This document shows positions 51,493 to 61,851 of a stretch of 64,000 nt of DNA, piece by piece. The stretch is from assembly GCF_014697025.1 (NCBI RefSeq), contig NZ_JACJRC010000015.1, positions 62,001 through 126,000 of the forward strand, in the 5' to 3' direction. Positions within the stretch are counted from its first letter, which is position 1. Every line of letters begins with the position of its first letter. The notes under the pieces are model-generated. The model saw only the letters and a list, made by a program, of their open reading frames with translations, was not told the DNA's origin and did no database searches. Both the position numbers and the translations under genes were made by a program. The DNA comes from Alkalinema sp. FACHB-956. GTDB lineage: Bacteria; Cyanobacteriota; Cyanobacteriia; Leptolyngbyales; Leptolyngbyaceae.

Positions 51493-52625
51493 CTGGACTG
51501 CAAGCTGGTGAGGGAAGGGAGCATTCCTAACTTGTCTAAAGCCTGAGCGATCGCTTCGGTGCGGCTTTGCACACCTAACTTGTGATAAATACTCTCCAGA
51601 TGTTTGCGGATGGTGCTGGGGTGAACATCAAGATGTTTAGCGATCGCTTGATTCGCTTCTCCTCGCATCACCCAAAATAACACTTCGGTTTCGCGGGAAC
51701 TTAAGCCTAATAGCTCTAGTACTGGCAGGAGTGAGAGTGTGTGTTCTTCCAGTAATAAGAGATAACGTCCTTGTAGCGATTCAACAACTAACTGAATCAC
51801 CAATTGTTTATCATTCTGCTCAATGCGTAAGGGTAAAAAGGATGTGGTTTGATTTGATGTTTGAGTTGAAGCGACTTGATATCTGATCCAAGCCCAAAGT
51901 GAAGTAGGAACTTGACTTCGTTCTAGTGTTTTACCGAAGTAGGATTCTAAGTATTGGTTAGCTTGTGGAGTGATCCATTCAATTTGTCCAGAAGTGTCTA
52001 AAATGATTAACCCGATATGAGTCAATAATTGTTGCAATTGGATTAAACGTTGCTGCACTTGTTGATAGCGTTGAGCATTGCAATAAGCTTGAAACAGATG
52101 GGGACGCAGGAGATTGAGCAGGAGACGATCGCGCTCGGTGAAGTTGCGTTGGCTGCGATTCAGGGCAATTCCAGCCATAGACAAATCTGCTTGCAAATAC
52201 TCATTCCAGTTCTGAGGGGAGATTGGCGGTAGAAACATCACCATCTGATCCTCACAGCCTACAACCCCCAAATATTGCTGATACAACCCCTCTAAGTGAT
52301 GGAACTGCCTAGAAGTCATAAAATCTGAGATTTTATAGGCTCCGGTGAATGTGAGTGGCATGTTCTGGACGATGGGGTGTTCTCCCCAGTGACTTCTCAC
52401 GACTTGATCCATTTCCGGCGTAAAACCAGGATGATCAGGCAAAAACGCACGAGACACTTCATGCGATCGCGCATTCGTCATGTGAAACTCTGGCACATCA
52501 CTGGGCACCAACCGATTGACAATCTCCAGGGCTTTCACACCAAAAGAACTCAGGTCATGCAGGGCATAGAGATCTTGAATAGCATGCAAAAGCTGCTGAG
52601 TATCTTGCGATGTCAGAGTTTCCAT
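51489..52625 (-). CDS. LuxR-family transcription regulator
   Basis: The 378-residue protein starts METLTSQDTQQLLHAI. Its long N-terminal part contains a GAF/PAS-like region (LIILDTSGQIEWITPQANQY). The C-terminal LuxR HTH is clear: LSSRETEVLFWVMRGEANQA, then IAKHLDVHPSTIRKHLESIY. It is divergent from the giant toxin gene, with a dyad between them, and is a good candidate for its regulator. Confidence 0.8.
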   Translation of the reverse strand: METLTSQDTQQLLHAIQDLYALHDLSSFGVKALEIVNRLVPSDVPEFHMTNARSHEVSRAFLPDHPGFTPEMDQVVRSHWGEHPIVQNMPLTFTGAYKISDFMTSRQFHHLEGLYQQYLGVVGCEDQMVMFLPPISPQNWNEYLQADLSMAGIALNRSQRNFTERDRLLLNLLRPHLFQAYCNAQRYQQVQQRLIQLQQLLTHIGLIILDTSGQIEWITPQANQYLESYFGKTLERSQVPTSLWAWIRYQVASTQTSNQTTSFLPLRIEQNDKQLVIQLVVESLQGRYLLLLEEHTLSLLPVLELLGLSSRETEVLFWVMRGEANQAIAKHLDVHPSTIRKHLESIYHKLGVQSRTEAIAQALDKLGMLPSLTSLQSS

Positions 52626-52716
52626 AGAATGCAGCACCTAATGGTGGGGATACTGTAATTAACTCGCAATCAAACCAAAAACTCCAGACATTGTAACGAA
52701 CCTTTCATATATACCT

Positions 52717-52738
52717 GGGTCAAAGATCGAATTGACCC
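52717..52738. promoter_or_regulatory. Inverted repeat between luxR-type and toxin genes
   Basis: GGGTCAA-N8-TTGACCC lies in the 278-bp spacer, 92 bp from the regulator start and 166 bp from the toxin start. It may be the operator of the LuxR-type protein. Confidence 0.45.
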
Positions 52739-52903
52739 GGCAGCGCCAAACGGTTATCCCTTAAATCAGGCATTATTTTCCAGGTTTCAGAAGGCAATGA
52801 ATCTGACTGGTCAAGAAATAAACCATTAGTAGTTGCCAGATCCCTCTTAAAATGGGCAATCGCCGCTTTTCAATTTCCCCTTGCTTCTCCCGGCAAAATA
52901 CCT

Positions 52904-55900
52904 ATGGACAAGCTATCCCCTGCATTCCAGCATCCGACCTCGTCGTATCAGGAAAATCGACAGAACAGTACTACTGCGACGGCGGACAATAATTATTTTG
53001 TGACTCCCCCGGCTGTGTCGCTGCCCAAAGGTGGGGGGGCTATTAAAGGAATGGGGGAGAAATTTGCTGCTAATCCGGTCACAGGTACGGGTTCCATGTC
53101 AGTCCCAATCGCCACTAGCCCTGGTCGTTCTGGATTTGGCCCACAGATCTCCCTATCCTATGACTCTGGATCTGGTAATGGTACCTTCGGCTTTGGCTGG
53201 AGTTTGTCCCTACCCTCAATGACCCGTAAAACGGATAAGGGGCTACCGCGCTATGACGATGCCACTGAATCGGATGTCTTTATCCTATCGGGGGCTGAAG
53301 ATCTAGTACCTGTTCTGGTTCAGAATGCTGAGGGGAGGTGGCACTCAGAAAGTCTTCCTGATCGCACGGTGAATGGCAAGACCTATGCCATCAAACGCTA
53401 TCGACCCCGGATTGAGGGACTGTTTGCTCGCATCGAACGGTGGACTAATATTGCTGATGCCACTGATGTCCATTGGTGCTCCATCTCGAAAGACAATATC
53501 CTGACGCTCTACGGTCAGGATGCAAACTCTCGCATTGTTGATCCAGAGGATCCGCGCCGCATCTTTAGTTGGCTAATTTGCGAGACTCGCGATGATAAGG
53601 GCAATGCGATTCTCTACACCTATAAGCTAGAGGACGGGATGGGAGTGGATCTGGGCCTTGCCCATGAGCGGAACCGAGGTGATCGCACTGACCCACGACG
53701 CACTGCCAACCGCTACCTCAAGCGCATCCGCTACGGCAATCGCATATCTCTACTGGATGCTAATGGGCACAGACCCCACTTCTTGGCCCAGTCTGCAATC
53801 GACAGTGCGGGTTGGATGTTTGAGGTGGTGTTCGACTACGGCGAACATGATGCGAAGGCACCAACCTTTGGAGATTTGGGAGACTGGGACTATCGCCATG
53901 ACCCCTTTTCAAGTTACCGTGCGGGTTTTGAAGTGCGTACTACTCGTCTGTGTCAGCGGGTATTGATGTTTCATCACATTCCTGATTTGCCAAACGGGAC
54001 AAAGGGCTATGACGGCTTAGTGCGATCGACGGACTTCACCTATGCCTATGAGAAAAATCCTCAGGATGTTCGCAATCCCGTCTATTCGTTCTTGGTGTCC
54101 GTCACTCAATCCGGGTATCAGCGGGATGGTAAAGGGGGCTACTTGCAAAAATCCCTGCCTCCTCTGGAATTTACCTACAGTCAGCCAGACATTGATGAAA
54201 CAGTGCGGCAGGTCGATCGCGCCAGCCTAGAAAACTTACCCGAAGGCTTGGATGGCAGTCGCTACCAGTGGGTAGATTTGGACGGAGAGGGACTGTCGGG
54301 AATTCTGACGGAACAGGGGAATGGGTGGTTTTACAAGCGGAATCTTAGCCCGATTAATGAGGTTCAAGCGGGTGGAAAGCAACAGGTTGAGGCGAAGTTT
54401 GCGGCGGTTCAACGGGTCGCGAGTAAACCTGCAAGTGGGCTGGGGGATGGGGCACAGTTTCTCGACTTGGCGGGGGATGGGCAACCGGATTTGGTGACGT
54501 TACGAGGAGCTGTACCTGGATTTTACGAACGGACATCGGATCAGGAGTGGAAAAATTTTGTGCCGTTGAAGTCTTTCCCCAGGCTGGATTGGGAGGATCC
54601 GAACCTTAAATTCATTGATCTGAATGGGGATGGGCACAGCGATATTTTGATCACAGAAGACCATTGTTTTGTCTGGTATCCTTCTCTGGCGGAAGATGGG
54701 TTTGGTCCAGCACAGCGGGTCTATCAGCCTTGGGACGAAGAAAAGGGACCGCGTGTGGTGTTTGCTGATCGGACTCAGGCGATTCATCTGGCGGATATGT
54801 CAGGGGATGGGCTGACGGATATTGTGCGAATTGATCATAGGGAGGTGTGCTACTGGCCAAATTTAGGCTATGGGCGCTTTGGGGCGAAGGTGACGACGGA
54901 TCACCCACCCCGATTTGACTGCCGCGAAATCTTTGATCCGCGTCGGATTGTGTTGGCGGATATTGATGGGTCGGGGACGACGGATATTCTGTATCTCTGT
55001 GCTGAAGGGGTACAGGTTTATTTCAATCAATCGGGAAATAGCTGGTCGGCAAAGCGAGTGCTGAGATCGTTCCCGAAGATCGATGGCGTGGCGGCGGTGA
55101 CGGCGATCGATCTGTTGGGCAATGGCACGGCTTGTTTGGTGTGGTCATCTGCCTTGCCAGGAAATGCGCGTCGGGAAATGCGCTACCTGGATCTGATGGG
55201 AAGCCAGAAGCCGCACCTATTGGTGAAGATGGTGAATAATTTGGGGGCAGAAACGACGGTACAGTATGCGCCTTCGACGAAGTTTTATTTGCAAGACCAA
55301 TTGGCTGGAAAGCCCTGGATTACGAAACTGCCGTTTCCGGTGCATGTGGTGGAAAAAGTCACCGTTCGTGATACGTGGCGGAAGACTTCATTTTCGAGTA
55401 CTTACAGCTATCACCACGGTTATTTTGATGGTTTTGAGCGAGAGTTTCGGGGTTTTGGGCGGGTTGAGCAATTCGATGTAGAGTCCTATGGTGAGTTTGC
55501 CAATGGTAATTCTGCTAGCCCCTATATCACGCTTGATAAGACGCTTTATCAGCCGCCAATTAAAACGGTGACGTGGCATCACACGGGGGCGCTCCTTGAA
55601 AATCAACGCATCCTGGCGCAGTTTGAGCACGAGTATTTCCCCCGCTGGTTCGAGGATCTGAAACCGGGTGTTGTCAATGTGCTGGGCACTTTTCAGGAGA
55701 ATGACTTACCAGAACCTGACCTGGTTGCTCAAGATCTGGACACCGAAGAATGGCGGGAAGCTTTACGCGCTTGCAAAGGCATGATGCTGCGCCAGGAGGT
55801 GTATGAGCTGGATGTGGATGCGTTAGAGCAGGGCAAACATCGCCCGGTGAAATTGTTCTCGACTGCCTATCACAATTGCCATATTCAGCGGCTACAGGGG

Positions 55901-58900
55901 AGAGGGAGCAATCCCCATGCGGTTTTCCTGGTGACTGAAAGCGAGGCAATTACTTACCACTATGAGCTAGATCTGACCTCAGATCATCTGACTCCTGATC
56001 CTCGGATTGCCCACACGTTGAATCTAAAAAGTGACGAATACGGTAATATTTTGCAATCCGTGGCAGTAGTGTATCCCCGCTTGGGGCAATTTCAAGATCC
56101 TACGCTCCCAGCTAATTCCCTAAACCTGATTCGCCAAGTCCAACGGGAAACCCATCTGGCTTACACGGAGACTCGCTATACCCAGGATGTTGACACAGCT
56201 GAAAGCTATCGTTTGCGCGTTCCCTGTGAAGTTCTGACTTATGAACTGACGGGGATTAGCCCAGAAGATGCGAGCGATCGCTCCAGTCCTGACCCGCGCG
56301 ATAATCGTTACTTTGACCTGGATGAACTCCGCCGTTTCCGTCTGAGTCTGGTGTATCAATCTACAGGTGAAGTGGTGCAGGACATTGCTTACCACCAGCT
56401 ACCGAACCGGACAACTCCACAGAAGCGTTTAGTCGAGCACGCTCGGACGCTCTTCTTTAAAGATGATGGGTTGGTACTCAGTGATCCGCTACCTTTGGGG
56501 CAGTTGGGGCGGTTGGGGTTGGTCTACGAAAACTACAAGTTGGCGCTGACGGAAGATCTGCTGGGTGCGGTCTTTGGGGCGAAGTTGGGGACAGAGGAGC
56601 GGAGCAAGTTATCGAATGCTCGGGTCAGCGGTTATCTCAGTGGTGCATCGTTGGCGACTCGCTTTCCAGGCATCGATACCACGGGGCAGTATTGGGTGCG
56701 ATCAGGGATTGCGGGGTTTGAGCCGGATGCGGCGCAGCATTTCTACTTACCAGAACGCTATACCGATCCTTTTGGCAATATTACGACGCTGAAATACGAC
56801 CTGCGTGACCTGTATGTGGAATCCAGTACTGACATGCTGGGGAACACAACCCGCATCACGGAATTTGACTTTCGGGTGATGGCTCCACGGGAAATGCAGG
56901 ACATCAATCACAATCTCTCGGAGGTCTACTTTGATGCCTTAGGATTGCCTACGGCGATGGTGGTGAAGGGCAAGGGAACTGAGGGAGACAATCTGACGGG
57001 ATTTAATGATGCCCTGGCGAATCCGGCATTAAACGAGTTAACAGCGTTCTTTAATGGGGCTACCTATGATGCAGCTCAGGCGCGGCGCTGGTTGGGCAAT
57101 GCCACAGCTCGTCATGTTTACTATTTTGGCGAGACCCGCGATGCCGATGGTTCAATTACCTGGGGCACTCATCCTGCCTGTGCTTGCGGGATTGTGCGGG
57201 AGCAGCATCTGAGCCAGCTTGCCCCAGGGGAACAAAGCCCGCTGCAAGCCAGTTTTGAGTACTCTGACGGCATGGGTAGTGTGGTGGTGAAGAAGGTGCA
57301 GGCGGAGCCGGAGGCGGCGGGGCAACCGCTGCGCTGGGTGGCGAATGGCAAGACCATCCTCAACAACAAGGGTAAGCCGGTCAAACAGTATGAACCCTAT
57401 TTCAGTTCCGTGGGGCATCGGTTTGAGGAACCGAAAGAAGAAGGAGTGACACCGGTCATCTATTACGATGCGGTGGGTCGGACAGTGCGTACCGAGTTGC
57501 CCGATGGTTCCTACAGCCGTGTGGAGTTTTCGCCCTGGCAGGTCGCGACGTATGACCCAAACGATACGGTGATGGAAGCGGGTAATGTCTGGTTTGCAAC
57601 CAAGACAGCAGCCACGGCAACACCCGCAGAAAAGCGGGCTGCACGACTGGCTGCTGAACATGCCAATACGCCTGCCCTAACCATCCTCGACAGCCTGGGA
57701 CGCGAGGTGATTGCCATTGCCCACAACCGAGTCAAGGATGCTGCGGGTGCCTTGAAGGATGAGAAGTACCTGACCTTTACGAAACTGGATGCCGAGGGGA
57801 AGCCGCTGTGGATTCGGGATGCACGGGGCAATCTGGTCATGCAGTATGTGTTTCCCTTCGCGGGCGATCATCGTCAGGAGCCAGTTCAGTTTGTCCCAAC
57901 CTACGATATTGCCGGAAATTTGCTGTTTCAGCACAGTATGGATGCGGGCGATCGCTGGATGTTGAATGACGCTGCCGGAAAGCCGATGCTAGCCTGGGAC
58001 AATCGCGGTCATCGATTCCATACGGCTTATGATGCACTCCATCGCCCGATCGCGGCTTTTGTGACAGGAGCCGACCTGGCGAATCGCGATCGTACAATTC
58101 AGTTTGAAAAAATTATTTATGGTGACACCCCGGATAATGGGTTGGCGAATACGCCTGAGCAGGATCAAACTCGGAATCTGAACCTTCGCGGGAAACCTTA
58201 TCAACATTATGATACCGCTGGGCTGGTGACTCATTTAGGACGTAATCCAGCTACGGGAAAAGAGGAAGCGTTTGACTTCAAAGGTAATTTGTTACGCAGT
58301 ACTCGCCAACTGATTCAAGACTATCAGCAAACCCCTGATTGGTCGCAGACTCCGATACTAGAAACAGAGGTGTTTAGCAGCAGTACCCGTTACGATGCGC
58401 TGAATCGTCCCATGCAAATTACCACACCAGATAACAGTGTGATGATGCCGATCTTTAATGAGGCGAATTTACTGAATCAGGTGAAGGTGAAACTGCGAGG
58501 AGCGCAGACAGAAACACTCTTTGTTAAAAATATTGACTACAACGCGAAGGGACAACGAATTCTGCTTGAGTACAGCGTTGGCGATCCAAATGTTGCGGCA
58601 AATGGGGTGCAAACTGCCTACGTCTATGAGCGAGAAACATTTCGACTGAAAACCTTAAGAACCACTCGCAAAACCGATAACACTCTCCTCCAGGGCTTGA
58701 GCTACACCTACGATCCCGTGGGGAATATCACCGAAATCAGTGATGATTCCCAGGCAATCATTTTTCACAACGGCGAACGAGTGGAACCGATGAGTCAATA
58801 TGTCTACGATGCCCTCTACCGCTTGACCCAGGCAACGGGCAGGGAACATATCGGACAAACGGCGAACAACCGCCCAACAGATCGCCCGGAATTGAAGCCC

Positions 58901-60970
58901 CACTATGACTTCAACGACTCAACCCGCTGTAATCTCACTCATCCCAATGATTTGCAGGGAATGCGGCACTATACCCAGCAGTATGAGTATGATCCGGTGG
59001 GTAATATTTTGGCGATGTTGCACCGTGCCACAGGTGGCGATTGGACGCGGCGCTATGACTACGCAGCAGACAGTAATCGGTTGCGGACGACTACTATTCC
59101 CAGTGATGGCAATGACAATCCAATAAACATTAAAAACATCGCAACGCGCTACCATTACGACGAGCATGGCAATATGACGCAGATGCCCCATCTACCGTTG
59201 ATGCGGTGGGACTTTAAGGATCAGCTTCGGGCAACGTCGCGACAGGTTCGCAATGATGGTGGCACACCCGAAATCACCTCTTTCGTTTACGATGCCAGCG
59301 GTGAGCGGGTTCGCAAAGTGACGGAACGGCAAGCCAATGTAGGGGGAACTCCCAAGCGCAAGTCAGAACGCATTTACCTGGGTGGATTTGAAATTTACCG
59401 CGAATACAACGGCGATGGCACAACGGTGACGCTGGAGCGAGAAACGCTGCACGTTATGGATGACCAGCGACGGGTGGCTCTGGTGGAAACTAAAATTCTG
59501 GATACCGCAAACCCAGCGGCTGCCTCCAACCCCATCACTCGCTATCAACTGGATAACCATTTGGGATCTGCCAGTCTGGAACTGAACCAGGATGGGAATG
59601 TGCTTTCCTATGAGGAATACCATCCCTACGGTACGACTGCGTATCAGGCAAAGAGCAGTGTGGCAGAGGTGAGTTTGAAGCGGTATCGGTATACCGGGAA
59701 GGAGCGGGATGAGGAGACGGGGCTTTCCTATCACGGGGCGCGGTATTATGTGCCGTGGTTGGGGAGATGGGCGAGCTGCGATCCGATTGGAGTTGGCGAT
59801 GGATTGAATATTTATCAATATGGTCAAAATAATCCAATACTTTACTCTGATCCTAGAGGAACAGATTGCCTAACAATGCTTGGATATGATTCTGAAAACC
59901 GTGTTGCAAATCCAACTGTATGTACAAATGATCCTTATAAAGGCGGCAGTGTACCAGAAGCTAGCTTGACTGGTCCAAGTTCAATTAAGCCTAAATCTTC
60001 ACCTGCACCCGCCGCCAAGCCTACTTCTAAGCCAACACCAAAAGCTACTCCGCCACAATCCAAAATGTCTGATGCCGAGAGTATGCAGAATTTGAAAGCA
60101 AAGGCAGAACAGTTTCAGCTCAAATTGACTTATCCGAAGCCATTAAGGCAGGCAATGGGGGTGGGTCAACTAGTTAGCGGGAGCCTTGAGGCTGGATCTG
60201 GTCTCCTTGCTTCTGAAACTGGTGTAGGCGCTTTTCTCTATTTACATGGTATTGATAATGCTTCATCAGGATTAGTCACTGCGTTAACAGGAGAGGCATC
60301 TCCAACTTATACCTTTCAACTTGGTAGCGGGGCAGCAAAAGCGGCTGGGGCTGACCCAAAGTTAGCTGATGCAGTTGGGCAGTCTACAGATCTCATAGGG
60401 AATGCAGCGTCAATGGGACTTTCATTGAAGGTGCCTAATATGAGTATGGCAACTCTGGAAAGTAAAGCAGGTATAGGTTCCGGGTTAGAACTGACTTTAG
60501 GAGCAGAAAATAATGTCAGCTTAGTTAAACAGACGCTTGAGCAAGCGAATTATTTGAAAGGCGGCGGTGCCCAAGGCGAAGGAGCAATTGTAAAACGCAA
60601 TCAAGTATTAGGTTCGGTGGAATACAATCCAACTGGACAACGTTTCTTTGGAAGAAATACTAAACTACCTGCTACTAAGGTACACCCTGCTTTGACTACA
60701 GAACATCAAGCTATAAGTAAGCTTGTTGCAGAGGATAGGGCCTATGCCCATTATGGACCTCCTGGCGCACATGCAGAATTCAATGCTCTCAACAGAGCAT
60801 ATTGGGCAATAGACCCATCGGGGGCAGTACTTACATCGGCAGACTTATCCTCATTTAACATGACATCCGTTTGGCTAGGCAAGGACGGTCCATATGTCAT
60901 GCCAAGATGCCCAATTTGTTGGTTTATGACTCCTAATGTTAATTATCTCGGTCCTATTGGTCCAAGATAG
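52904..60970 (+). CDS. TcB-TcC (Rhs) toxin fusion with YwqJ-like deaminase C-terminus
   Basis: The 2688-residue protein opens with an SpvB domain (FGPQISLSYDSGSGNGTFGF). FG-GAP/VCBS-like repeats follow at about 460-760 (LDGEGLSGILTEQGN, LNGDGHSDILITED, DIDGSGTTDILYLC), then the TcdB middle regions and an Rhs shell with YD repeats. The Rhs core runs from about 2260 (RYRYTGKERDEETGLSYHG) to DPRG at 2316-2319, where effectors are normally cleaved. The last 369 residues have a Pro/Lys linker and a zinc deaminase end: HAE at 2623-2625 and PRCPIC with Cys2669 and Cys2672. This is the YwqJ-like toxin pattern. B and C are fused in one chain; the A component begins downstream. Confidence 0.88.
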   Translation: MDKLSPAFQHPTSSYQENRQNSTTATADNNYFVTPPAVSLPKGGGAIKGMGEKFAANPVTGTGSMSVPIATSPGRSGFGPQISLSYDSGSGNGTFGFGWSLSLPSMTRKTDKGLPRYDDATESDVFILSGAEDLVPVLVQNAEGRWHSESLPDRTVNGKTYAIKRYRPRIEGLFARIERWTNIADATDVHWCSISKDNILTLYGQDANSRIVDPEDPRRIFSWLICETRDDKGNAILYTYKLEDGMGVDLGLAHERNRGDRTDPRRTANRYLKRIRYGNRISLLDANGHRPHFLAQSAIDSAGWMFEVVFDYGEHDAKAPTFGDLGDWDYRHDPFSSYRAGFEVRTTRLCQRVLMFHHIPDLPNGTKGYDGLVRSTDFTYAYEKNPQDVRNPVYSFLVSVTQSGYQRDGKGGYLQKSLPPLEFTYSQPDIDETVRQVDRASLENLPEGLDGSRYQWVDLDGEGLSGILTEQGNGWFYKRNLSPINEVQAGGKQQVEAKFAAVQRVASKPASGLGDGAQFLDLAGDGQPDLVTLRGAVPGFYERTSDQEWKNFVPLKSFPRLDWEDPNLKFIDLNGDGHSDILITEDHCFVWYPSLAEDGFGPAQRVYQPWDEEKGPRVVFADRTQAIHLADMSGDGLTDIVRIDHREVCYWPNLGYGRFGAKVTTDHPPRFDCREIFDPRRIVLADIDGSGTTDILYLCAEGVQVYFNQSGNSWSAKRVLRSFPKIDGVAAVTAIDLLGNGTACLVWSSALPGNARREMRYLDLMGSQKPHLLVKMVNNLGAETTVQYAPSTKFYLQDQLAGKPWITKLPFPVHVVEKVTVRDTWRKTSFSSTYSYHHGYFDGFEREFRGFGRVEQFDVESYGEFANGNSASPYITLDKTLYQPPIKTVTWHHTGALLENQRILAQFEHEYFPRWFEDLKPGVVNVLGTFQENDLPEPDLVAQDLDTEEWREALRACKGMMLRQEVYELDVDALEQGKHRPVKLFSTAYHNCHIQRLQGRGSNPHAVFLVTESEAITYHYELDLTSDHLTPDPRIAHTLNLKSDEYGNILQSVAVVYPRLGQFQDPTLPANSLNLIRQVQRETHLAYTETRYTQDVDTAESYRLRVPCEVLTYELTGISPEDASDRSSPDPRDNRYFDLDELRRFRLSLVYQSTGEVVQDIAYHQLPNRTTPQKRLVEHARTLFFKDDGLVLSDPLPLGQLGRLGLVYENYKLALTEDLLGAVFGAKLGTEERSKLSNARVSGYLSGASLATRFPGIDTTGQYWVRSGIAGFEPDAAQHFYLPERYTDPFGNITTLKYDLRDLYVESSTDMLGNTTRITEFDFRVMAPREMQDINHNLSEVYFDALGLPTAMVVKGKGTEGDNLTGFNDALANPALNELTAFFNGATYDAAQARRWLGNATARHVYYFGETRDADGSITWGTHPACACGIVREQHLSQLAPGEQSPLQASFEYSDGMGSVVVKKVQAEPEAAGQPLRWVANGKTILNNKGKPVKQYEPYFSSVGHRFEEPKEEGVTPVIYYDAVGRTVRTELPDGSYSRVEFSPWQVATYDPNDTVMEAGNVWFATKTAATATPAEKRAARLAAEHANTPALTILDSLGREVIAIAHNRVKDAAGALKDEKYLTFTKLDAEGKPLWIRDARGNLVMQYVFPFAGDHRQEPVQFVPTYDIAGNLLFQHSMDAGDRWMLNDAAGKPMLAWDNRGHRFHTAYDALHRPIAAFVTGADLANRDRTIQFEKIIYGDTPDNGLANTPEQDQTRNLNLRGKPYQHYDTAGLVTHLGRNPATGKEEAFDFKGNLLRSTRQLIQDYQQTPDWSQTPILETEVFSSSTRYDALNRPMQITTPDNSVMMPIFNEANLLNQVKVKLRGAQTETLFVKNIDYNAKGQRILLEYSVGDPNVAANGVQTAYVYERETFRLKTLRTTRKTDNTLLQGLSYTYDPVGNITEISDDSQAIIFHNGERVEPMSQYVYDALYRLTQATGREHIGQTANNRPTDRPELKPHYDFNDSTRCNLTHPNDLQGMRHYTQQYEYDPVGNILAMLHRATGGDWTRRYDYAADSNRLRTTTIPSDGNDNPINIKNIATRYHYDEHGNMTQMPHLPLMRWDFKDQLRATSRQVRNDGGTPEITSFVYDASGERVRKVTERQANVGGTPKRKSERIYLGGFEIYREYNGDGTTVTLERETLHVMDDQRRVALVETKILDTANPAAASNPITRYQLDNHLGSASLELNQDGNVLSYEEYHPYGTTAYQAKSSVAEVSLKRYRYTGKERDEETGLSYHGARYYVPWLGRWASCDPIGVGDGLNIYQYGQNNPILYSDPRGTDCLTMLGYDSENRVANPTVCTNDPYKGGSVPEASLTGPSSIKPKSSPAPAAKPTSKPTPKATPPQSKMSDAESMQNLKAKAEQFQLKLTYPKPLRQAMGVGQLVSGSLEAGSGLLASETGVGAFLYLHGIDNASSGLVTALTGEASPTYTFQLGSGAAKAAGADPKLADAVGQSTDLIGNAASMGLSLKVPNMSMATLESKAGIGSGLELTLGAENNVSLVKQTLEQANYLKGGGAQGEGAIVKRNQVLGSVEYNPTGQRFFGRNTKLPATKVHPALTTEHQAISKLVAEDRAYAHYGPPGAHAEFNALNRAYWAIDPSGAVLTSADLSSFNMTSVWLGKDGPYVMPRCPICWFMTPNVNYLGPIGPR

Positions 60971-61020
60971 TGCGATCGCCCGATCGTATCGGCTGGGTTG
61001 AGGATACGAAACACAGTCAG

Positions 61021-61299
61021 CATCAGGATTTGCAGAATTTAAGGATTAACAGGATTAAGAAACAAAATCGGAGGAAAACAATAAATGCTGGCAGCTAAAA
61101 TAATCCTGAAAATCCTCCAATCCTCTTAATCCTGATACAGACAATGATCGGCAACGAACTCACCTACAAAACAGAGCAGGATTTTCAGGATTTAAGGATT
61201 AATAGGATTAAGAAACAAAATTGGGGAGGAGCAATAAATGCTGGCAAATAAAATAATTCTGGAAATTCTACAATCCCGTAAATCCTGATGCAGACAATT
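61021..61299. repeat. Tandem 150-bp repeats before the GxxExxY gene
   Basis: Two similar units start at about 61021 and 61175. Each has CAGGATT...AAGGATTAAxAGGATTAAG, an AATAAATGCTGGCA stretch, an inverted run of AATCCT, CAGACAAT and then AACGAACTCACCTACAA. The second unit leads into the intact gene. Confidence 0.7.
61150..61180 (+). pseudogene. Remnant of GxxExxY gene start
   Basis: GGCAACGAACTCACCTACAA at about 61150 repeats the beginning of the intact gene (GNELTYK) and then runs into repeat sequence. It is a truncated copy left by the duplication of the upstream unit. Confidence 0.55.
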
Positions 61300-61692
61300 A
61301 TGAATGTTGGCAACGAACTCACCTACAAGATCATCGGATGCGCCATGAAAGTACATCGAACAATGGGACCCGGATTTCAAGAAGTCATTTACCAGCGTTG
61401 CCTCGCCATTGAGCTAGAACGCGCAGGACTCGCCTTCGCCCGCGAACAAGAACAACCCGTCTACTACGACGGCATCCAGGTTGGCACCCGCCGCGCCGAT
61501 TTCGTCGTGGAAAATAAAGTGGTAGTGGAGCTAAAAGCCGTCGTACAACTCGAAGATGTACACCTCGCCCAAGCCAAAAATTACACCGTCGCCTACAACT
61601 TTCCCCTAGGGCTGTTGATTAACTTTGGTAACAAAAGCCTGGAACACAAACTGATATTTAATAATCGTCCGCATCAGGATTTGCAGGATTAG
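61300..61692 (+). CDS. GxxExxY protein (PD-(D/E)XK-like)
   Basis: The ATG at 61300 (MNVGNELTYKIIGCAMKVHR) gives 130 residues; one four codons earlier is possible. The name motif is GPGFQEVIYQRCL. A degenerate nuclease core follows: RRADFVVENKVVVELKAV, with Asp and Glu-x-Lys in place. Function is unknown. The gene is embedded in AGGATTAA repeats on both sides, a common setting for this family, and may move as a unit. It separates the TcBC gene from the TcA-like gene. Confidence 0.82.
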   Translation: MNVGNELTYKIIGCAMKVHRTMGPGFQEVIYQRCLAIELERAGLAFAREQEQPVYYDGIQVGTRRADFVVENKVVVELKAVVQLEDVHLAQAKNYTVAYNFPLGLLINFGNKSLEHKLIFNNRPHQDLQD

Positions 61693-61790
61693 AGAATTAG
61701 TAGGATTAAGTACACAAGCATTGATGCAAAATTCTGAATTCTGAGAATTCTAAAAATCCTCAAATCCTAAAAATCCTGATCAATGATTAA
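61676..61790. repeat. AGGATT-type repeat after the GxxExxY gene
   Basis: CAGGATTTGCAGGATTAGAG and a run of AATCCT inverted copies to about 61782 resemble the units before the gene. It probably marks the right end of the mobile unit. Confidence 0.6.
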
Positions 61791-61851
61791 TTTTTAACCC
61801 ATTAACCGTATTACCCTATTGAACTACCACATCTAACTGAGGGATATCATC

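Noticed and set aside
57152..57661. 169-codon minus-strand frame inside the toxin gene.
   Set aside because: It is antisense to an intact domain and has no start signal or recognisable product.
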